Part shown: positions 1-10,445 of the stretch, piece by piece
Layout of the letters: every line of letters begins with the position of its first letter
Numbering within the stretch: the first letter of the stretch is position 1
Assembly (NCBI GenBank): GCA_015680685.1
Contig: MNCI01004358.1
Span: 11,540 to 41,628 of the forward strand
DNA length: 30,089 nucleotides
Reading direction: 5' to 3'
Source of the DNA: Gnetum montanum
Taxonomy: Eukaryota; Streptophyta; Gnetopsida; Gnetales; Gnetaceae
The notes under the pieces: generated by a model
The model's database searches: none
The model's input: only the letters and a program-made list of their open reading frames with translations
What the model was told of the DNA's origin: nothing
Position numbers and translations under genes: made by a program

Positions 1-59
1 GAATCTTGCTCTATTTCTAGTTTTCTTGTGGAACTATCTCTTTCTCTGGGGAAAATTAG

Positions 60-775
60 GAGTAGATTGCGGAGTTGTGCTCAAATGTTTTTGCAAAATT
101 TTATTTGTTACAAGTAGGTATTATAAGGACCGCATAGACTAGGCAGTTGAACAAAATAGGAAATTTTCAACAACTCACAGTACTTGGCAAAGTTGACTGA
201 ATCTCTTTAAAGTAAGTCATTTGTAGTTCACATACAACGCAATCATTACATTTCTCACAACCGCACGCCGCAACAACACAAACACATACTCACATTAACT
301 ACTGAGTTTATTTGGAGGTATCTGGGCCTTGGTGTTGCCAGAGACCAGCAGGCACCTAAATCCTGTTCGAGGACACTCATTGGCGGTCGTGTCCCAAACG
401 GTCGCCAACAATAACCTAAGGGTATGCGACTCAATAGCAGCATCCCGATATTGCTTAAAATAGGTGGCACATTTCATTTTATAAATATTTTTATGGTTCT
501 TTTGTGCCTATCTCCACTCATAAACATTTGCGCTATAATCCTTCTAGTCTTGGTTCTTCTGGGCTAGAAGGCCCATTTGCATGCGTTGTTCAATGATCTC
601 ACATGTGGCTTCATTTTTGCTTCTCATGGGGATCCAATATCTTGTGTAGTTGATGACGACCGTATGCCAACTACCGTCGTGAGTGTCTTGGGCCAATAGA
701 AACTCATTTCTAGAATGAAGATCCTCCACCTCAGTGGTTAGGTTGGTCTTCTCTCTCTCTAGCTTCTATACTCTC
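60..775 (-). pseudogene. C-terminal part of decayed antisense gene, unknown function
   Basis: A weakly coherent minus-strand reading runs down from about 775. It opens with a charged, heptad-like stretch (LEREKTNLTTEVEDLHSRNE) that could form a short coiled coil. It then passes through two open segments (729-544 and 477-295) separated by single stops. I do not recognise the product. It lies downstream, in the minus direction, of the acidic exon at 1396-1559 and may be the tail of the same gene. No start codon or promoter could be identified. The continuous amino-acid character across stops is the only support, so this could also be chance. Confidence 0.3.
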
Positions 776-1395
776 TTCTAGGGGTCCTCGTTCACATGCC
801 TACACTTCCATAAAGAGCATGTTGAGTACAATGCACATTTAGTTGTTTCATCGTAAATGTGATGAGGTACCTCAATTACCTTTGGTGGAACTACAAGGAT
901 AACATCCACCTCAATCGCTTGCTAAGGGTCCCACTTGAGATGAGAGGCTATCATGTAGAAGAGAGCATTAGTCACAGTGTTATAGCAAAGAAATGCAACG
1001 ACATAGAAAGCCTAGCGTAGAAACTTTAACATACCAATCTCTGGATCAATCTACCTTAGAGGATCAATCATGTCATTGACCACCCCCTTCATAAAAGTAA
1101 AATTGTCAAGGGTCTAAGTGCAGGGTCAGAGGTGGATCAAAGAAGAAGGGCTAGGGGCATCAACATTGGTGTCTGCTACACAAAAAAACATGTTAGCCAT
1201 GGTGGAGAGGACAACAAAAAAACTAGTGAAAAATGTAAATGACAATGTAAAGCTCCTACCCAAAAAACCCTTAGGGTTGATAGTAGGAGGTTCACCCATT
1301 GACACGCATCAAACAAGCTGTCAAAATCACCAGCATCAAAGTAAAGCCCCTCTTTCCAGCTGACCCAATAGTGTGGTGGCGTCCTCAACACTCAT

Positions 1396-1559
1396 CTACC
1401 CCTCAGGTACTAAATCACATTTGACAAAAAGGTCATCAGTAGGGGCCTCTCCCTCTATGATAGGGGCCTCTTTCTCTATGTTCAGGGCCTCTTCCTCCTC
1501 GTTAGCAGGTCCTCCTATTCCAGGGGCTAGGGCCTCTTCCTCCTCTTCTTCTTCCTCTG
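1396..1559 (-). pseudogene. Acidic Glu-rich exon of decayed antisense gene
   Basis: On the minus strand this stretch encodes a run of eight Glu followed by repeated acidic modules of the type EEEEALNIEKEAP and IIEGEAP, and it ends at a stop near 1396. It follows directly on the acceptor of the intron at 1560-1684. Acidic low-complexity tails of this kind are common in nuclear proteins, but no function can be assigned. The plus strand is also open here and reads as Ser-rich; that is a shadow of the GAG/GAA repeats. Confidence 0.4.
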
Positions 1560-1684
1560 CTGACAAAACGTAATCACTATAAGCGATGTACTTCAAATTG
1601 AAATAGGTGCTACACTATGCAACATTACATAGCATAGCACAACATAGCAAATGCTACACTAACAAAATAGTCAAGCATACTTAC
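1560..1684 (-). other. Probable intron (minus strand)
   Basis: Read on the minus strand, the donor is GTTG|GTAAGTATG, a perfect match to the plant consensus, and the acceptor is TTTTGTCAG|CAG after a T-rich stretch. Length is 125 nt. The exons on both sides read open in the expected direction. The intron body contains several copies of the CATAGCA / TGCTATG motif that is widespread in this window. Confidence 0.5.
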
Positions 1685-2734
1685 CAACTAGGGGCTGTAC
1701 TCTACAGACTTTGATGCGCAACTTCTTCACCTTCCCTTCATTCATATGAGGAGGCTCTTCTGCAGGGAGAGACTTCTTATGCTAAAACCTACTTTTTACA
1801 ATTTCTGTAATGAGGCATTCCCCCCATAACACATTACCTGTGTTGATGGGAGGCACCTATCCCACATTGTCCCAACCACGAAAGGGGCATGCCACCCGAT
1901 CCCTCATTGTTATTGAAAGTGATTCCCTGATAGCTTCCGAGGGATCTTGGGATTGAGTGGTGTGAAAAACCTAGCGAATCCATGGCTTTAATACTTGGTT
2001 ATGGTCCTATTGTACCGAGATTCCATTTTCATGGACCACTAGGAATTTCACAAAGTACCACAAGAAAGCTATGAAAAAGGTGTAGTGCACGTTAAAACAG
2101 GACTCAAGCTTCTTGCAAAGCTTGGCCATCTTAGCGCACAACCTTTCTGAAAGGTACCTAGCCCAATTGTAATGGGTCCCTTCCTCCATGACCTCCCTCA
2201 TTATCCAAGTTTACTCCACTCCAAGGATTTTTCCTTGAGAGAGTAACTTGGAAAAGGCATGGGCATGGAAGATAGGGTAAATCATTTTGCCCACTTCTAG
2301 CTTAACCTTGTCGATGTAAATCCCCTTTTAGTCCTTGCTTGTCCCTAGTCATTCCTCAATGTCCCCTTGATAGTTCGCATCTTTCCTAGATTTTTCTCCT
2401 ATAGGGAGACCATTAGAAGGGACACCAAAAATATCCACAAATAGTTGCTTGTTAAGTTCGAACACCACCTACACACCATGAAAACGTGTGCAAAAGCGAT
2501 CAGCCTTTCTGGACAAGAAATCAGCTAGGGAAAGCATTTTTGTAGTCGGGACACTTGGATTTACAGCTAGAAATAAATCCATGAGTCCAACGTCTTGAAT
2601 GTTATGAACAAGGGTGGCTAGGGCCCCATTGCAGAGCCAACAGTGAGTCTCCTCCACCTCCCAATACTTGAAAAAGATGTTGGTATCATCATGCCCAAAG
2701 GTAATCACTATGACCTCTTGGGACTCTCTCGCCA
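1685..2734 (-). pseudogene. Central exon of decayed antisense gene, unknown product
   Basis: The minus strand shows an open stretch (2734-2469) just after a good splice acceptor. It then shows a second long open stretch (2201-2007) and further coding-like sequence down to the donor at 1684, broken by about seven stops. Segments include FLAVNPSVPTTKMLSLADFL and a helical-looking stretch around WARYLSERLCAKMAKLCKKL. It faintly resembles the uncharacterised plant transposon-associated ORF family (Transposase_32 type), but I cannot confirm this. It may be a captured host gene or an antisense ORF of a retroelement. Assignment to one gene rests on shared strand and splice signals. Confidence 0.4.
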
Positions 2735-2839
2735 CTGTAACAATTAGCAAAACATAGAATGAAAAAAAAGAAAGAGTTAACAAAAATGAAATCACATAGC
2801 CACTTGAACACATAAGAAAAAATGCAGGGCCTAACACAC
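2735..2839 (-). other. Probable intron (minus strand)
   Basis: The donor is CCTG|GTGTGT. The acceptor TTGTTACAG|TGG is preceded by a long polypyrimidine tract (CTCTTTCTTTTTTTTC) and a branch-like GCTAATT. Length is 105 nt. Splicing here would join two open minus-strand segments and remove a hydrophobic stretch that looks unlike the rest of the protein. Confidence 0.45.
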
Positions 2840-3113
2840 CAGGTTTAAACGACATAGGAAATGGTGGAAGTTCCACCAACAGATCTTCAATGGTAAGTGA
2901 TTGACAGGATTCTCATTCATTGTCCAACCAGCCAACTTCCTTATATTTTCCATAGAATTTGGAATACTTGGTTAGATAGGTTTTAAAATCAAACCCAAGT
3001 TGTCATATAACACTAGCACACACATTCCCGGTAGAGGAGAACTCTTGCAGGGCCATTTGGGCCAACGCCAAGGCATCCGTGTCATCGTGAAGATCATTCT
3101 CATCGATATAAAA
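2840..3113 (-). pseudogene. Upstream exon of decayed antisense gene
   Basis: The minus strand reads from an acceptor-like site (ATATTTCCAAG|TTT at 3114) through an acidic beginning (DENDLHDDTDALALAQMAL) to the donor at 2839, with two in-frame stops. The preceding intron is uncertain: one possible donor (GTATTT at 3171) gives only 58 nt, and a better one (GTGAGT at 3186) gives 73 nt. Product unknown. Confidence 0.35.
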
Positions 3114-3399
3114 CTTGGAAATATATGAGAATATAGTAAGCATTCTTGTCTAGTGTAACACATTAAAATACCTTCACAGGACTCACACACTAGCATAGTA
3201 AATGATTCCAGGTGGATTCTAAAAATAGGTGCCCACATGATGAGTGACATACAGTGTGTTGTACAAGTGGTAGCATTTGTATTCTAACATGTCCCAAATT
3301 CAACTCAAGTGCCTCAAGCCCCTTGGGCATTTGTATGAGCCTCCTGACCCTTTGCCCCTGATCGACCCGTCAACCAAAAACTTCAGAATGCCCTGGTTT

Positions 3400-3525
3400 G
3401 CCCCGGGCAACAACGTTTCTGTAATTACAGCCATTGTCTCTCCTGATAAGTGTGACCACATGATCACACTGAAATGGTAAAGGAGGAACTCTAGGAAGTC
3501 TCGTGCACCTTCCTGAAACCAAACT
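3400..3525 (-). pseudogene. Fragment resembling FCP1/NIF-type phosphatase domain
   Basis: About 40 minus-strand residues, with EGARDFLEFLLYHFSVIMWS followed by a helix like GETMAVITETLLP, match the shape of the FCP1/NIF (CTD small phosphatase) core after its catalytic motif: R-P-G-x-x-x-F-L-x4-x-x-x-F-x-V-x-x-W-S. The catalytic DxDxT motif, which should lie about 30-50 residues earlier, is not visible upstream. At best this is a degraded piece. It may be the first recognisable exon of the antisense gene at 60-3113, or unrelated. Confidence 0.3.
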
Positions 3526-3639
3526 GCCTATTTCCCTACCTGTGCATGGGGTGGGGGGCATTGGCTATGGGTTTGCTTAGGTAGCATAAGACTTCTACCA
3601 CCTAAAGGACAATCAGGACAGGCTTCAACATGACCCTAC

Positions 3640-4290
3640 ATGATAAAGCACCAAGCATTAGCATTATGTTTAAATGATGATTATTGATATAGTGTAGCAT
3701 GATCTTCTATTTGCATATAGCATAACATGACCCTTTGTTTACATGTGAGGTAGTGTGACCCTCCAGTTACAAATTTTCCTTTAGCATGAAACAATAAGTT
3801 TACCATATAATAGAAGTAAACATCACATGCAGCGTAGCAAACGTGTAGCATAGCGTATGCAATTAAGCCCTACATAGCGTAACAATAGCAGATACACCCC
3901 ATAGTGTGATAGTTACATGATACATAGCATAATGTAATAGACATGCCTAACATAGCATAACATAACAATTATGCTTTTGCATAAAGGTGATGGCTACGTT
4001 ACCTGCAACATAGCAAGATGAATACATCACATGCAGCATACTAAATGAATGAGTAGAAATAGACATGTAATAATATAACAAATTGAGCACTGTAACATGC
4101 GTTGCAACATAGAAAATTTGACAGTATAGCAAACTTAACAGTGTAGCAGTATTACAATTTTGACAGCATAGCACCATCATATATTGCCAACCTAATGGCC
4201 TAAGGGCCTAACAACATAACGGTGTCGTGTAACAACAACAAAATGTTATATCCTTAACAACGCAAAAAAATATTTTATAGTACCCTTGAT
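3640..4290. repeat. Low-complexity CATAGCA/GTAGCA-rich stretch
   Basis: This gene-free stretch is dense in degenerate copies of ATAGCATAACAT, GTGTAGCA and CATAGCAAA, about every 15-40 bp. No coding signal is visible. The same short motif recurs in the intron at 1560-1684, in the hairpin array at 9000-10112 and near 11215. Confidence 0.55.
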
Positions 4291-4309
4291 GCCCCGACCC
4301 TACCTTATC

Positions 4310-4900
4310 ATACTATGGCTGGCCATGCCTTACTGTCCTTCATGGATGGGTTTTCAGGCTATAACCAAATCTATATAAACCCATAGCATCAGTTTTCAAC
4401 CACTTTCATGACCTCTTGGGAAACCTTTTGTTATACAATGATGCCTTTTAGACTCAAGAATGTTGGAGCAACTTATCAATGAGCGAAGACATATATTTTT
4501 AGTAACTACCTTTTGGAGAGATTAAACAATTATGTGGATGACATAGCAATCAAGTCTAAGAAAGCTATTGATCATCCCAATGATCTCAATATAGTCCTCC
4601 AACATTGTCAAAGGCATGACCTACACCTCAAAACTAACAAATGTGTTTTCAGAGTTAAAACTAGACACATCCTAGGTTTTGTAGTATCAGAAATAGGAAT
4701 ACGAGTGGACCCCAATAAAGTAAGGACCATCATCAACTTAGCACCACCTACAAACGTTAAAGAGCTATGCAGGTTGCAAGGTAGAGTACAGTTTATCAGA
4801 AGGTTTATCACGAAGTTGACAGACAAGCTACACACCATGCAACACCTACTTAAAAAGGGGATCAACTTTGAGTGAACAAATCAATGTTAGAAAGCCTTTG
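4310..4900 (+). pseudogene. Reverse transcriptase, palm and thumb (Ty3/Gypsy)
   Basis: The fragment begins just before the motif-A region (FMDGFSGYNQI). It continues through a degraded motif B (MPFRLKNVGATYQ, where the family has G in place of R) to an intact catalytic box YVDD at 4531-4542, followed by IAIKSK. The thumb and connection region follow (HILGFVVSEIGIRVDPNKV). Stops after NP near 4382, after TYQ near 4480 and after the LLKKGINFE segment near 4873 break it. The N-terminal part of the domain is absent. Confidence 0.85.
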
Positions 4901-4959
4901 ATAACCTAAAGAAACAGCTTTTGCATCTCCCAAAAATTTACCCACCACAGAGGAATAAG

Positions 4960-5330
4960 CCTTTCTATATCTACCTTGCCACTTCAAACACATCTATTGC
5001 TATCTTGCTTTGTTAAAAAAGAAATGATGGATCTAAAATCCTAGTCTACTACCTAAGCTACATATTAATAGCTTATGAGACAAAGTACAACAAGGTAGAA
5101 AAATATTTTCTTGCCTAAGTATTTGCATTAAAAAGGTGGAGACATTACCTGTTTCGTAGCAAGGTCAACATCATATGCAAGAGCAACATACTTCGGGCTA
5201 TCACAAAAAACTTGTACAAGAGTAGTAGAATAGCCTGATGGAAATTTATAATGGTAGAATTTGATTTACATTATGTAGCCCAATTGTCAAAAAAGGGTCA
5301 AGCAATAGCCACATAGCTTACAACTTTACC
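4960..5330 (+). pseudogene. First (Ty3-type) RNase H plus connection
   Basis: Degraded matches to the ordinary Gypsy RNase H follow the RT in the same frame: FYIYLATSNTSIAILLC for the first strand, where the catalytic Asp appears lost, then a stretch like YETKYNKVEKYFLA around the catalytic Glu, and RWRHYLF. Several stops are present. It sits where Tat elements carry the older, often inactive, RNase H. Confidence 0.65.
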
Positions 5331-5339
5331 CATTAACGA

Positions 5340-5810
5340 TCAAGAAATAATAGAACCAGAATTCCTGGATGAACACATTAATAGCCTAAACTCTATGCCA
5401 TCAAATTTTGAAAGAAGTTTACACTTTGATGATGCTTCAACCACACGAGGTGGAAGCGCCACCATAGTTATTACATTTCCCTCTAGGGAAATTTGACCCT
5501 TTGCATATCGATTTACGCTCTTTTGTACAAACAACATAGTAGAGTATGAAGGACTCCTTAGGGGCCTCTTAGCAGCCCAAAAGCTAAAGATTCAACATTT
5601 AGCAGTCTGGGGCGATTCGCAATTAGTTGTCAACCAAATCATTAAAGTCTATGCTTGCAAGGCTTCGCATTTACAACCTTATTGCTATCTAGCTAAGAGT
5701 TTACTAAAACAATTTACAACGTTATATGTTCAAAATATGCCTCATAATCAAAACATTGTAGGCGATGCATTAGCCATATTAGCATTGAATGTGCCACTAC
5801 ACTTGTTTGT
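5340..5810 (+). pseudogene. Second, archaeal-type RNase H (aRH)
   Basis: A second RNase H fold follows in the same frame. All four metal-binding positions are visible: D in LHFDDAS (codon 5428), E in VEYEGLL (5548), D in VWGDSQLVV (5614) and D in VGDALA (5764). A TGA at about 5494 interrupts it. Plant Tat elements are known to carry this extra domain, thought to replace the weakened first one. Keeping D-E-D-D in a decayed copy is consistent with stronger past constraint on this domain, though chance cannot be excluded. Confidence 0.8.
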
Positions 5811-5974
5811 AAATTTACTCACTTCAATAGTATAATTCATAGATCCTATTACTCAAGGAGTGCATATCGCATCTATAAGTGCAACAGATATCCAAGAATG
5901 GTATGCCAACATTAAAGCTTACCCTCAACACAAGGATGTAATCTGAAAGCTTACCCCCACATGGCTTGACATCT

Positions 5975-7156
5975 ACTCAAAAGGATGTAATCTGAAAGCG
6001 AGCCCAGCAGTATGTCCTCATAGGAGATAACACCTTATGGAAATGCTCCTTTGATGGGATATTGTTAACTTGCATTAGTGGGGAAGAAGCATAGAAAATT
6101 GTTAATGAAGTCCATGAGGGACTATGTGAAGGACACATAGCCCCTAGGGCTATGGTATCAAACATCAGACGCCTAGGGTATTACTAGCCTTACATAAAAT
6201 GAGATTTCCTTGACAAAGTTAGGATGTGTGATGTATGTCAATGCCATGCAAATATCATACATGTATTTCCTACTGAGTTACATTCTACACAGATTATGTG
6301 GCCATTCCAATGATGGGGACTAGACATTATAGGACCCATCACACCTAAGTCTTCCACAGGGCATAGCTTCATTATCATTGCAACTGAATACCTCACAAAG
6401 TGGGTGGAGCCTATTACCATTAGGAAGACTACATCTTAATAGATTTTCCATTTTATCTTAGATAACATAGTAGCAAGGATTGGTCTTCCCATGACTATTG
6501 TGACAGAAAATGGCCCACAGTTTTGTAGCATGAAAACCAAAATCTTTTGCGATAATCTTGGCATCAAGCAATCCTCTTCATCATCATACTACCCACAGGA
6601 AAATGGTTAAGTAGAGGTAACAAACAAAGCCATCATCAACCTACATAAAAAGATGCTTAGTAGCAGTAAGAGGCAATGGCATGAGCAAATCCTCTACATG
6701 TTGTGGGCCTACCGTCAACCATACAAAACGGCTACAGGTAAGACTCCTTACAGTCTCTTCTATGCATTTGAAGTACTGTTACCTCTTGAATTACAGGTTC
6801 CATCACTCTAGATAATCCTCTCAAATGTACTAGACGAGGCTTAGAACAATAAGGCAAGGGTCATCAATTTTGACTCCATAGAGGAGGAGCGTGCCCAAAC
6901 ACTTAGTTGCATCGAATGGTACTAGGAAAAGAAATGACAAAAGAACCACTATAATTTACATCAACATCCAATCAAGAAAGGGGACCTAGTCCTCAAGGCT
7001 ATTCATGAACATGTGAACAAAGTTTCAGCCAACTAGGAAGGTCCTTTTGTGGTCACGAAAGCCTATGAGAATGGGGCATTCAAACTGGATGATATGGATG
7101 GCAATGAATTCATAAATCCTATCAACCATTTGTATCTCAAGCCATACTATGTCTAA
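5975..7156 (+). pseudogene. Integrase (Ty3/Gypsy, Tat)
   Basis: The zinc-binding end is recognisable at MCDVCQCH (Cys codons 6227 and 6236). The catalytic core has D in GLDIIGPIT (6323). The second acidic residue is in VTENGPQF (6506), where the family has Asp and this copy has Glu. The last Glu is in VEVTNKA (6614), directly after a stop that replaces the conserved Gln of N-G-Q. The C-terminal region has the usual KKGDLVLK and GPFVV blocks and ends with NHLYLKPYYV. At least six stops are present. Confidence 0.88.
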
Positions 7157-7195
7157 TGCAAAGTATTGCATTGGGTACAGAGCAAGGTAAGACAA

Positions 7196-7510
7196 TCGTT
7201 CCCTACAATGTAAAACTGGCAAAGATTGTTCACTACGACATAAAACTGGTGAAGATAGTCTGCTATGACTATAAACTGGCCCAACTTGTTTGCTATGATG
7301 TTAAACTGGCACAACACATCCTTGGGATATGACATAAAACAAGCACCCACAGCAAAATCCACTACGACTTTAAACTAGCCCATCCACCATTCACTATGAT
7401 GTTAAACTAGCACAACAGTCTACTAGGACCTTAAACTAGCACATCACAGTCTGTTGGGACCTTAAACCAACACATTTGATGATTTACCAAGACCTTAAAC
7501 TTTGTTCACA
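7196..7510 (+). repeat. ~30-bp minisatellite in the 3' region of the Tat element
   Basis: About ten degenerate units share the core TAAACTGGC / TAAACTAGC. The core starts at 7211, 7241, 7272, 7302, 7335, 7371, 7403, 7432, 7463 and 7496, so the period is 29-36 bp. Each core is preceded by a TACKAYGA-type stretch such as CTATGATGT. It begins about 40 bp after the pol stop. Tat-lineage elements are known to carry tandem repeats between pol and the 3' LTR, so position and type agree. Confidence 0.85.
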
Positions 7511-8999
7511 GTGTAACGCCACCCAGTTAACATCCACAACCCTATGAACAAGCGAGCATGTACAACCTCAAACTCGTCGAACAACACAGGGTGGGATGTT
7601 GTAGTTCTAGAATGCAATTCACAATGCTAAGAGAAAAACCCTCTAGAACACATGCAGAATCACCACCCTTGGCATCTTTTTGACTTTCCAAAGATTTCGG
7701 CTGACATCTTGTTGACTTTCCAGAGCTACCACTACCACCGCCACTCATCCTAGTAGTAACTCTTGTTGTTAGCACTTGCTACTGGAGTCCCAACACTATT
7801 GTGGCCTAGCCACAAGGTTGCTATCCTCCAGCCCTTGCCATCACCTGAGCCCAAAATATGTTAAGATATTAGGCCTCTCACCTCATAGCTAGACTACATA
7901 ATGTTTGTCTTGGGTGAGGAATCCTAAGCACTTGCATCAGCGCTGCTCCTAGTCTCTTCAACACCACCCTTCCCAGCCTACTGTGGCTAGGATTTGTGTT
8001 GGCCTTCCTGCTCTGGACATCGCACGCCTTAGCAACAATACTCACTAGTCTAGCAGTGTCTAAAGCAAGCAGGACTTTGCTTTCAATTTACTTAATGGTC
8101 ATTTTTCCTAGTTTTCTCTCTGTTGTGTTTGTAAGATACAAGCTAACAGGGCATCATTCAGAGATATGTTTCATCATGAGAGCAAAGACACTACATTGCT
8201 CCAAAGTATCTACTTCGATTAACCTTGTTGTTTGAGAGTGCATGCCCTACTCCCATTTTTTAAGCCAATTTAGCCTCCATTCCATATACACTTCCAACTT
8301 CCCATATCCCCTTCACAAGCTTTCCTGATGCTTCCACATGCTCAACCATCAAGTCCATGATGGGCGTAATGCATCTTGCCCCATGGAAAGCATCTGTAGG
8401 TAGTTCAATTCCCCATATGGATGTAACACAACTCATCCTAAGGAGGAAACACCTATCCTGCAATAACAACCAGGTTGCTTGCAAGTGAACATGGGTGTAC
8501 AGCAAAGGAAAAGCAAAAAAAATGCAAAAGAGAAGAAAATCTCAAAAACAACAAAGGTTCCTAAGATAAATGGCATAGCAACTGCTTTAGGCTCACTTTG
8601 GCTGAAAATAAACCATCTCTAAGCACTCTAACAAGAGGTCAAAGACCAACAAAGCAAGACACCCATGTGTGTTGAATCCCTCATAAGCACTCTGACGAGG
8701 GATCACGCTATGGAAATAGTTTCTCAAAGCATTGCATCTCACACTCATTTCATCCCTGAGTCTGTTCCCTCAAATCCACCCCTTGCTCCTATCCTCACAT
8801 CACTCTCTTCGTACTCTCAAACGTAGCAAAGTATCATCCAAGCAGACACTTAAGAGAAGTGTTGGTGTTTGGTTCCTCATGGTGTTTTGTATTCTTTGTC
8901 GATTTCTCTCCGACATATCCTACAAATTTCAACAAAGAGGAGCCATTGATACACTGTGAATGTTAAGTCTCTCATGATTTAGTAGACCTGAAATTTGGA
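7511..8999. other. No gene identified; possible remnant antisense ORF
   Basis: No known domain or LTR boundary is visible. The minus strand from about 8505 to 7542 has coding-like segments (for example 8505-8260 and 7775-7542, the latter Gly/Ser-rich) separated by roughly eight stops. Tat elements such as Grande can carry an antisense ORF between pol and the 3' LTR, and this would be the right place, but the support is weak. The expected 3' LTR of the Tat element was not located. Confidence 0.3.
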
Positions 9000-10112
9000 C
9001 AAGGGTTCTTGCAAGTCCGATGTCATGTTGGAATGTGCAAACAACACCCTCCATAGCACATTCAACATGGCACCCAACCACAAGGTCATTTTTCATGAAA
9101 GAGGCACTAGGGATAAGCTGTAGAGTCCAATAAGTTTTCTATATCTAGGGCTGACAACCTTGATGAACTCCCTAGCCTGCCTAGCTTGGTACTTGATCCA
9201 ACTAATGGTCTACCCAGAGACCATGTCAAGAGCTTCCGAAAGTGTTCAAGATGAGCTAAATAGTTCAGCAAGTTTTCTAACTGAAGGAACCTACTACGCT
9301 ATGCTACACTGCACAGAGTAGCAAGCCTTAAGAAGATTGAACAGGTACTGAAGATGCACACTAATGATGACTCAGCCCTCTAGAGAATATTCCCCACTTC
9401 ATCCTTGATGCACGAGCAACGTGACATAGCAAAAATGTGGCAAATTTCATCAGCAATCCTCTTCACTCAAGTGCTACGTTGTGTTACACTATGTAGCATA
9501 GCAAAACATAGTAGGGATGCACTCTCACAATAATCCTACTTAAATGGCTCTAGGGCAGTGGACACATTTTTCCCATGCTTCAACTGTCAAATAAGTTTGC
9601 TTTGCTGACATGCTAGGACATGACTGACATCCTATGAAAAAGTATTTGCAAAATTGAGTTAAAATCAAAGGCAAGCTAGGTGCTACACTTTGCTACGCTA
9701 TCCAGTGTAGTAAGGATAGAACACATGGAGGCCCTTTGCCAACAGGCTTCAGCAAGAAGATTGCACCTGGCCACACTTCGGCCTCCAAGATTGTCTATCC
9801 CAATTAGCCCTCAGGCCCCAAGCAAGATTTCTTGACAAAGCATTGTAGATCAGACAAGGATGCATGTCATATTGGCTACTACACTATGATACACCGCATA
9901 ATGTAGCACATCATAGCAAGGATGCAAAAAACACCCTAAATGTCCCAAGGATGAACTTAGCAGATCTCAAGACCTTTTACCATGAAAGACAAGGTTGTAG
10001 TTGCCTATCCAACTAGATCTCAGACAAGTGTTTTCAGCTATTAGGCAAGATTTCTCTCAAGGTTGGTGGCTACGCTATGCTATGCTACGTAGTGTAGCAT
10101 AGCATAGCATGC
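9000..10112 (+). repeat. Degenerate ~195-bp tandem array with hairpin modules
   Basis: Five hairpin-like blocks of the type GCTACGCTATGCTAC..GTAGCATAGC occur near 9292, 9473, 9688, 9875 and 10069, spaced about 180-215 bp. Most are followed by a shared AAGGATGCA sequence and preceded by loosely similar sequence. A sixth, hairpin-poor unit may start near 9020, sharing ATGTGCAAACAACACCCT with GGATGCAAAAAACACCCT at 9922. The best hairpin, at 10069-10112, has arms of about 19-20 bp. No ORF is credible here. Confidence 0.6.
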
Positions 10113-10277
10113 GAGTGTTTATGCCATGCAAATACGTTGGGTAGTGTAAATAGTGTAACACTTGCATGAAAGCCCCAAGACATCCTCAGTTAGCCCCAGA
10201 ACTTGTTGGTAGCACTTACTCTCATCTCGACATATCTTCAAAGGACAAAATCAACAATTTTTCATTGATTGGCACAC

Positions 10278-10278
<1 letters not shown>

Positions 10279-10323
<45 letters not shown>

Positions 10324-10327
10324 NCCC
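10279..10327. repeat. C45 homopolymer ending in an N
   Basis: Forty-five C residues (10279-10323) are followed by an N at 10324 and three more C. The true length cannot be trusted. The adjoining Pro-rich or Gly-rich open frames are only translations of this run. Confidence 0.9.
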
Positions 10328-10445
10328 TGCTCGCAAGAGCAAGCAAGACATAGTCCTGGAGCATAGGCTCCACTTTGCATTCATTATTGGCATATTTCCT
10401 TGAAACAAACATCGTAGTTTACTGGATTTTGGCATGTGGAATTTC

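Larger units (their letters stand above)
4300..7156 (+). mobile_element. 5'-truncated Ty3/Gypsy retrotransposon pol, Tat lineage
   Basis: Domains run in order RT, RNase H, second RNase H, integrase, ending at TAA 7154-7156. Gag, protease and the fingers half of RT are missing, since recognisable sequence starts only at about 4310. The reading is in frame 1 through both RNase H domains and in frame 2 through integrase, so a frameshift lies between about 5800 and 5980. The presence of two RNase H domains, the second archaeal-type, is the known hallmark of plant Tat-lineage elements (Ogre, Retand, Grande). Many in-frame stops show it is inactive. Confidence 0.88.

Noticed and set aside
1373-1573. 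Ser-rich plus-strand ORF
   Set aside because: It is a shadow of the Glu-rich minus-strand exon.
7196-7510. CRISPR-like array
   Set aside because: Units are directly adjacent, degenerate and without unique spacers; this is a minisatellite in a plant retroelement.
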